Shown here in pieces: positions 58,743 through 64,000 of a stretch of DNA of 64,000 bases. A program made the position numbers and the translations under genes. Within the stretch, counting starts at the first letter, position 1; every line of letters begins with the position of its first letter. The notes beneath the pieces were generated by a model that saw only the letters and a program-made list of their open reading frames with translations, was not told where the DNA came from and did not search any database. Location of the stretch: contig NC_079514.1 of assembly GCF_000801105.2 (NCBI RefSeq), positions 4,712,001 through 4,776,000 on the forward strand, read 5' to 3'. This DNA comes from Raphanus sativus. Its lineage: Eukaryota > Streptophyta > Magnoliopsida > Brassicales > Brassicaceae.

Positions 58743-58921
58743 GTCTTCTTCATTGAGAGGAAGAGGAAACATGGCAGAGATTTGGTCATAGATTCTACAG
58801 CAACGTTTTTCAGAGACAGAAGAAGATATTCTCATAGACATAACACTCTGCATTGGTGAATGAAGCACCTGCCCTGATGCAGCCACTGACCTGTTCCTGC
58901 TCAGCCTCGATCGGTTTCATT
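58743..58921 (-). pseudogene. Partial frameshifted copy of the small basic-protein gene
   Basis: This stretch repeats the gene segment at about 58042-58215 in the same orientation and with high identity (for example GAGACAGAAGAAGAT and CTGATGCAGCCACTGACCTG in both). It has a 4-base insertion after the Met-Lys-Pro codons, further changes that create stops, and neither the gene's start nor its end. It is a recent local partial duplication. Confidence 0.92.
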
Positions 58922-59799
58922 TATCAAAAAAAAAAACTATGTTTTGTACATAATTATTTAAGACTTGTATTTTTCCTAAGAATTTTTAAACTCATATTCT
59001 CACAAAATATCCAGTTTATGGAAATTTTAATCATTGCTTCTAGAAATTTATATAATATAATAAAAATTGTATAAGACATTTGGTATATACGATCGTTTAT
59101 ATGGAAAAATAAATCGTGCGTAACTTATTTTGAAACAAATTGAGAGTTGATCTCAGAGTAGTTCTTATTATTTCACTAACCAGAGCTGCATTAGGAGTGA
59201 GAGGAATCGGTTGGAGTGTTCAGTTGAATGAATATAGCATTCTGGTTTGGAAATGTCAACGAAGTTGACCTGTTCAGGTCGATAGGCTTGAATACCAAAA
59301 TTGGTCTACCTCTAAACCAATCAAGACCAATAAATTTTATCTCAATTTGAGGTTTAGGGATAACCGTGAAATCTAATGAGTACGATTTGGGCCTCAGGTT
59401 ATCATCCATTGGGCTCTTTAGCATAAAGCCTGTTATCTTCTTTATATGTAAAGTAATCACACAAACTTTGTGAAAAACTTAAAACAAAATCAAATAATCA
59501 AAATCCCTAAATTCTCTTCTCTCTCTCACTTCTTCTTCTACCTTGGAGCCCTTGCTCTTCTTCGTTAATTCTCCTCCTCCTCCTTCTGTTACAAACCAGA
59601 TGAGCTTACCTCAAGCTTATCAAAATCCTCACCGGTTTAAAAGTCAAAGGAGCTGACCAATTGGGTGAGTTTCGTAACCTCAAAGACTATACTGCTTTGA
59701 ACCGGTTTACATCGATTTCTAATTTCAAAAATCACAAATTTGATTTGACGGTTATAGTTCGCCTCGACGACGACGGAGCCAAGGAGGAAAATTCGGAAG
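58922..59799. other. Spacer and leader of the chimeric gene
   Basis: AT-rich to about 59160. From about 59500 it is CT-rich (TTCTCTTCTCTCTCTCACTTC), consistent with a promoter and 5' UTR inherited from EMB140. No further gene seen. Confidence 0.45.
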
Positions 59800-62571
59800 A
59801 TGGATGACACTGAGCTAATCACGAGCATCGATCAGAAGATGGAAGACGCTTCGCTCGATCAGGAGACGGAAGACGACGCTTCAGCCGCGAATCCTGCCCC
59901 AACTGCCCGAACTGCCCCACTCTCGTCGGATGATACCGAGTCGAATCATCATGAGATTAAAACCATCTCCGCCAATCCTAACAACTACGATGCTTATGTC
60001 CAAGTAAGAATCATCATCATCATCAAATGTTTATCTACTTTCCCTTTTTGCTCACTCAGAATCTAATCTTAGGAAGAAAGCATATTTTAACCAAATCTTC
60101 ATCAAAGATGCTAACTTTCACGCTTGACGATCTAACACTATTGCGTTGTGTGTTGCAGACTTCTGGAGATCCTACACGCGGAGGAGCGTGTGTAAAAGAA
60201 GAGTCTTTGGCGAAGAGTAAAGTTCAAAAAGTGAACGACGTGGACTCAGATGATAAGAGTGCAACTCTGTCAAACAAAATAACAGAGACTGGAAATAAAG
60301 AAGAGACGGAAGAAGAAGCGCAACCAGTGAAGCCAGACGAGTGTACAGCTTTTCTTTCAAACCTCAGTGCTAAGGTATTGTCAAAATTTACTGAGAAGAC
60401 CTTATTGAAACAACATAGGGATTTTCTGATACAAGCTTATTATTGATGGTGGCTGGCAGGCACAAGGTGTAAGCTCTAGTAGCCTTCTTAATTCAGTACT
60501 CGACAGTGTTGAAGCCCCATCAAATGCTCCTCCGCTGGGTGCTCAGATATCTAAGGAAAAGCAGATAGGATTCTCTGGAGCAGTGTCATCTAGTTCAGTA
60601 GGACATGTAGCTGTGTCTTCTGATTCTGTTATTGCCAGCACTGAGTTGGAGAAAAATAGTCTTTTGCAGAGTAGTCTTGATTCAAATGAAGTGAGCAGGA
60701 ATGCGTCTGAGACCGTATGTGCGTCGCATGATGTGAGTATTGCCCATAATAGCGAAAATGTGCCTTCGTCGGCTCATGTAACGGACAATCAGGATTCCGA
60801 TAGTTCATCTAGATTATCAGGTGGTCATGGTAGAAATGATAAAGTTGCGAATGACAGTATGATTGCTCATGCTCAGAATGAAGACAAAGAAGATGATAAG
60901 AGCCATATAGACACAGAGAAGAGAGTAAAACGGAGAAAAAAACGCAGGTCTTCTAGGTCAATGACCATATCCCAGCGCCTTGGAGCGATTGACAAAACAA
61001 CCGCTGATATTGACCTCGGTATTTTGGATGCCTTGGAGGTAGCTACCAAAGTCGCACAGGAAGTGGCTAGAGAAGTGGACTCGGGGGAAGCTTCTCACAG
61101 TTCTTCAGAGGAACTATCTGATGAAAGCGGGCAGTCTGGTTCGCAAGACTCTCACGATGATGATGATTTACTCACAGGTTCTCCATCTAAAAGATTATCA
61201 GTGAGTGAAAGCCATTCTCTCGAGGAACCGCATGTTGGAGATGACGATGTAATGATTGAGAATAGTAATCGTGAGGATGGGATGATGAACAGTGATGATG
61301 TAAAGGAGAAGCACCTGACAGAACCTGCTAAATCCGAAGTAGGGAGAGAGAAAAGCCCATGTGGCTTTGACCTCAATGAAGATATTTGTCCTGATGAAAC
61401 CGATGTCATTATGTCTGTTTCACATTCTGGTATGCCTGCAGCGGCACCGTTGCAATTGGAAAGATCTCTTAGTGCGAAAGGGTTGGCTGCTTGTAGTGTA
61501 TCTCACTCAGAATCACCTCACAAAGTTCCTAGTGGTGATTCAAGAGAAAAGCAGGTGATCTGTGTCGATCTGAATCTAGCTGATGTAGGAGATGATCAAG
61601 TTGAAGATCAAACTCCCTGGAAACAGTTTCCTTTCTCCTCATCAAACTCTAGGGGTGGAGAGTCCTCCTCACATGAAGCTAATCTCCGAGGATCAAGCAG
61701 GTTCAACCTGGATTTGAATTGTACGAACGAGGACGATGACATGCCTCCGCCTTCTCAGTTGAAGATGGAAACGAGATTATTTCTAAGTCACAATGGGCAG
61801 CAAACCGCATCACCTTCAGTTTCTCAGCAATCAGGGAAGGAAGTAAACTTTGACTTGAATGACAGGCCACAGTTTTTCATCGAGTCACGTGATCAGGGTA
61901 CCTACTCTGGGCAGCACCCATGGAGCACAGCCTCCTATGGAGGAGGGCACAAATTAGAAGAACCGGTTATCTCTCTATTGGGTACAAAAGTAGACGTTGA
62001 CAGAAAAGAGACTGTTTCCCAGATGGCTTCGTTCCTGTCCAATGGTAAGTCCCTCGAGACAGCAGCTGGATCATACATGGGAAAAACAGGAAACTCTTTG
62101 GGTATTGCCCCTGGCGTGTCCTTTTCTCCAGCTCCTATATATGGGTATAACGGATTTACTGGTCCTCCTGGAATGTCAATGTCACCATCGCCCATGTATG
62201 TTCCTGGAACAGCTATTCCATACATGGTGGATGCAAGGGGTACGCCAGTGATGATGCCTCAAATGATGGGGTCGGCCCCATATGCTCAGCCACCATTTCC
62301 TCAACAGCACATGTTCATGAGCTTGGCGGGTGGATCGCATAGTCTGAATGGATCAGGGCAGCCACGCTTTGATCAAAGTTATGGGTTTGGGGGTGAGATG
62401 GGAAACAGAGAGTCCCTAAGTTTGAGGCAGTTTCTATCACCAGGACAAAGCGAGGCTATGGGAGAGCATTCAGGAGCAAATGTAGAGCCTTCGTCGAGTT
62501 TATCTATTAGCATTGGTGGAAAGCGAAAAGAGCCGGAGACTCGTTGGGAGTTCCCTCCTCCATGGAGATGA
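59800..62571 (+). CDS. Chimeric gene: EMB140-type N terminus fused to TFIIS-like C-terminal half
   Basis: Three exons, 59800-60003, 60159-60374 and 60460-62571, all with GT-AG borders in phase 0, give one open frame of 843 residues. Exon 1 (MDDTELITSIDQKMEDASL to NPNNYDAYVQ) is the acidic N terminus and start of the HAT repeats of EMB140 (At4g24270). Exon 2 ends with an RRM first strand, DECTAFLSNLSAK, also EMB140-like. Exon 3, apart from its first codons AQ, is unrelated: a nuclear signal KRVKRRKKRRSSR (about 295-307), four DLN motifs (near 444, 510, 558 and 604: FDLNED, VDLNLA, LDLNCT, FDLNDR) and a Gly/Met/Pro-rich tail ending RWEFPPPWR. I recognise it as the C-terminal half of a TFIIS N-domain protein, probably At4g24200. 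HAT, RRM and TFIIS domains are all missing. Expression is unknown. Confidence 0.8.
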
Positions 62572-63232
62572 GTGATTCGCAGAAAGTGGAGATTGGGTTC
62601 TTAATAGGTGGATGGATTGGTTGATTGGTTAGAGAATAACAGAAGTGTTGGGAGGTAACTTATAATTTGTCTTGATGAACTTTCTTCTTTTTTTTCTCCA
62701 TCAGTTTTCCCCGTTTATTCAGGTTTTTATTTCGTAACATATATAGGAGGATTAATTCAAACATTGGTATATGTCAAAGCATCTTCTTAACCTTGTTTTG
62801 TATTTTCTCCATAAAATAAAACTGTAGTTTTGCGTTTCAAAAGTTGAGAAAAAGTGTTGCTTTGTGTTACTCTAGCAGTTCTGAACTGTTTCATACAACT
62901 CTTTAACCAACCAAACAATGGTGGTTCCTAGGAACAGATTTTGAGCTGTTGTTTGTGGTTCCTAGAAACAGAGAGTTTTCTGTCGTAGAACAAGTTCAAG
63001 TCCTTTTGTTTGTCACGCACCTTCATGTCTGAGCAAAACAATACTTTAGAGAATATCCAGCAGTTCAAGTTCTATGCACAATCATACCAATATCAAGCAG
63101 CTAAACGTAGCAGTGGGGGAAGTAGACGAAGCACCCAGAAACTCATTTTTAGCATTGGAAGTCGGACGCAATAAAGAAGGTATCATCCAATAACCTTCTC
63201 TACCTTCCATTTGCTTGAAATCGTCTCTCACT
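62572..63232. other. 3' UTR of the chimeric gene and spacer
   Basis: T-rich DNA with likely polyadenylation signals near 62812 (AATAAAACT). No coding remnant until the EMB140 relic begins. Confidence 0.45.
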
Positions 63233-64000
63233 CAGAGAATCTTCGAGGAAAACAGATTTTCTTTTACCAAATTTTTATAAAAGATGATAACTTTCATGTT
63301 TGACAATCAACGTTATTGCAGTATATATATAAAGCTTCTCGGGTATTCTGCAAACCTTGAAAAGCTAAGAAAAGCTATTAGTGCCGTGTTTCCATTAAGT
63401 CCTTCTCTGTGGCTAGAATGAGGGAATGAAGCATCTATAGCCTCCTGTAAATGAATCTGGAAAATTTCCTAGTTTCCGTATGATCATGCTTAGATGAAAT
63501 CCTGTTGGAACTTAAGGGAAGAAATAATGATAAAGTATATTTTTCCATCTGCATTGATTGGTAAATCTGTTCATCATAGATATCAATTATGTCTTAGTGA
63601 AGCATGCCAGTATGGTGGATTAATATTCTTGTGTCTCCCAGGGACTGGCATGTGTTGGCTTTGTGGATGATGAAGACCTTGCAGCAGCTATAGCAAAGAA
63701 CAAAAAGATGTTTCTCGGTAAGAAGATCAGTATAGAACGGTCAAAATCCAAAGAAGGGTAAAAAACGGATTTCGCTCGGCCTGGAAATGGTGGGAATCTA
63801 TCTCTTTCTGGTTGTCCTCAAAGTCTCGAGTTCAAACTACATCTTGTCCAAAGAATTCTAACCTCTGGTATGATTGCTTTCATAGAAGGTTCGGGGAATT
63901 CAAAGGACACATCTCAGGGTTTTGAGAAGGCGAAAGCACCTTCTTCTCATTCCATGGATATAGCTTTTCTTGTTCTACTTTTTAACGCACTCTGAAGCAA
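63233..64000 (+). pseudogene. EMB140: Second EMB140 relic (HAT-repeat exon and RRM end)
   Basis: Begins with intron-1 DNA that repeats 60054-60158 (shared words ACTCAG, ACCAAAT, AAGATG, TAACTTTCA). After GCAG at 63320 comes an exon-2 relic, IKLLGYSANLEKLRKAISA then VFPLSPSLWLE, whose frame is shifted by extra TA bases and which has TGA where EMB140 has Trp. At 63642 after CTCCCAG the RRM end reads GLACVGFVDDEDLAAAIAKN and KKMFLGKKISIERSKSKEG. A possible C-terminal piece (GNSKDTSQGFEKAK) follows near 63895. The middle of the gene is deleted. It runs to or past the right edge. Confidence 0.82.

Overview
The window is nuclear plant DNA from a crucifer (Brassicaceae). Genes are interrupted by GT-AG introns, intergenic DNA is AT-rich, and I recognise many products as close orthologues of Arabidopsis thaliana chromosome 4 genes. 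Read left to right they follow the At4g24610-to-At4g24270 stretch in descending order: a C2/MUN-like protein (At4g24610 type), an At4g24590-type protein, REN1, UBP16, AGL24, ATR1, RGTA1, TIFY1/GATA25, TFIIA-gamma, a CCDC47-like protein (At4g24330 type), cpHsc70-1, a small basic protein (At4g24275 type) and an EMB140-derived locus. Locus assignments are from memory of the families; I ran no search.

Between the intact genes lie broken remains at the positions where Arabidopsis has intact genes: DIC2 between REN1 and UBP16, AP4M between UBP16 and AGL24, an O-fucosyltransferase between AGL24 and ATR1, a weak possible SICKLE relic between ATR1 and RGTA1, and EMB140 pieces at the right end. Other expected genes are absent. 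This is what one subgenome of a fractionating polyploid looks like, so a Brassiceae mesohexaploid (Brassica, Raphanus or kin) is the likeliest source.

Layout: 0-20 kb is gene-dense, with a tRNA-Ser at 13.9 kb. 20-26 kb holds AGL24 between two pseudogenes. 26-41 kb carries ATR1, RGTA1, an atypical thioredoxin, TIFY1 and TFIIA-gamma. Inside TIFY1 one intron holds a broken TIR immune-receptor fragment between two long GA tracts, and a 1-kb DNA transposon filled with a 27-bp minisatellite lies just upstream. 41-48 kb is a gene-poor gap. 48-64 kb holds the CCDC47-like gene, a gene with a tandemly doubled NYN-nuclease plus zinc-finger unit, cpHsc70-1, a small gene with a broken copy, and a chimeric locus.

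The most unusual items are: (1) the open, correctly spliced 843-codon chimera at 59.8-62.6 kb joining EMB140-type exons to the DLN-motif C-terminal half of a TFIIS-like protein; (2) the double NYN-C2H2 gene; (3) the GA-flanked TIR fragment inside TIFY1; and (4) mobile elements with visible target-site duplications. The genes form no operon or single pathway. They are ordinary housekeeping and regulatory plant genes, and the novelty lies in gene decay, fusion and internal duplication.
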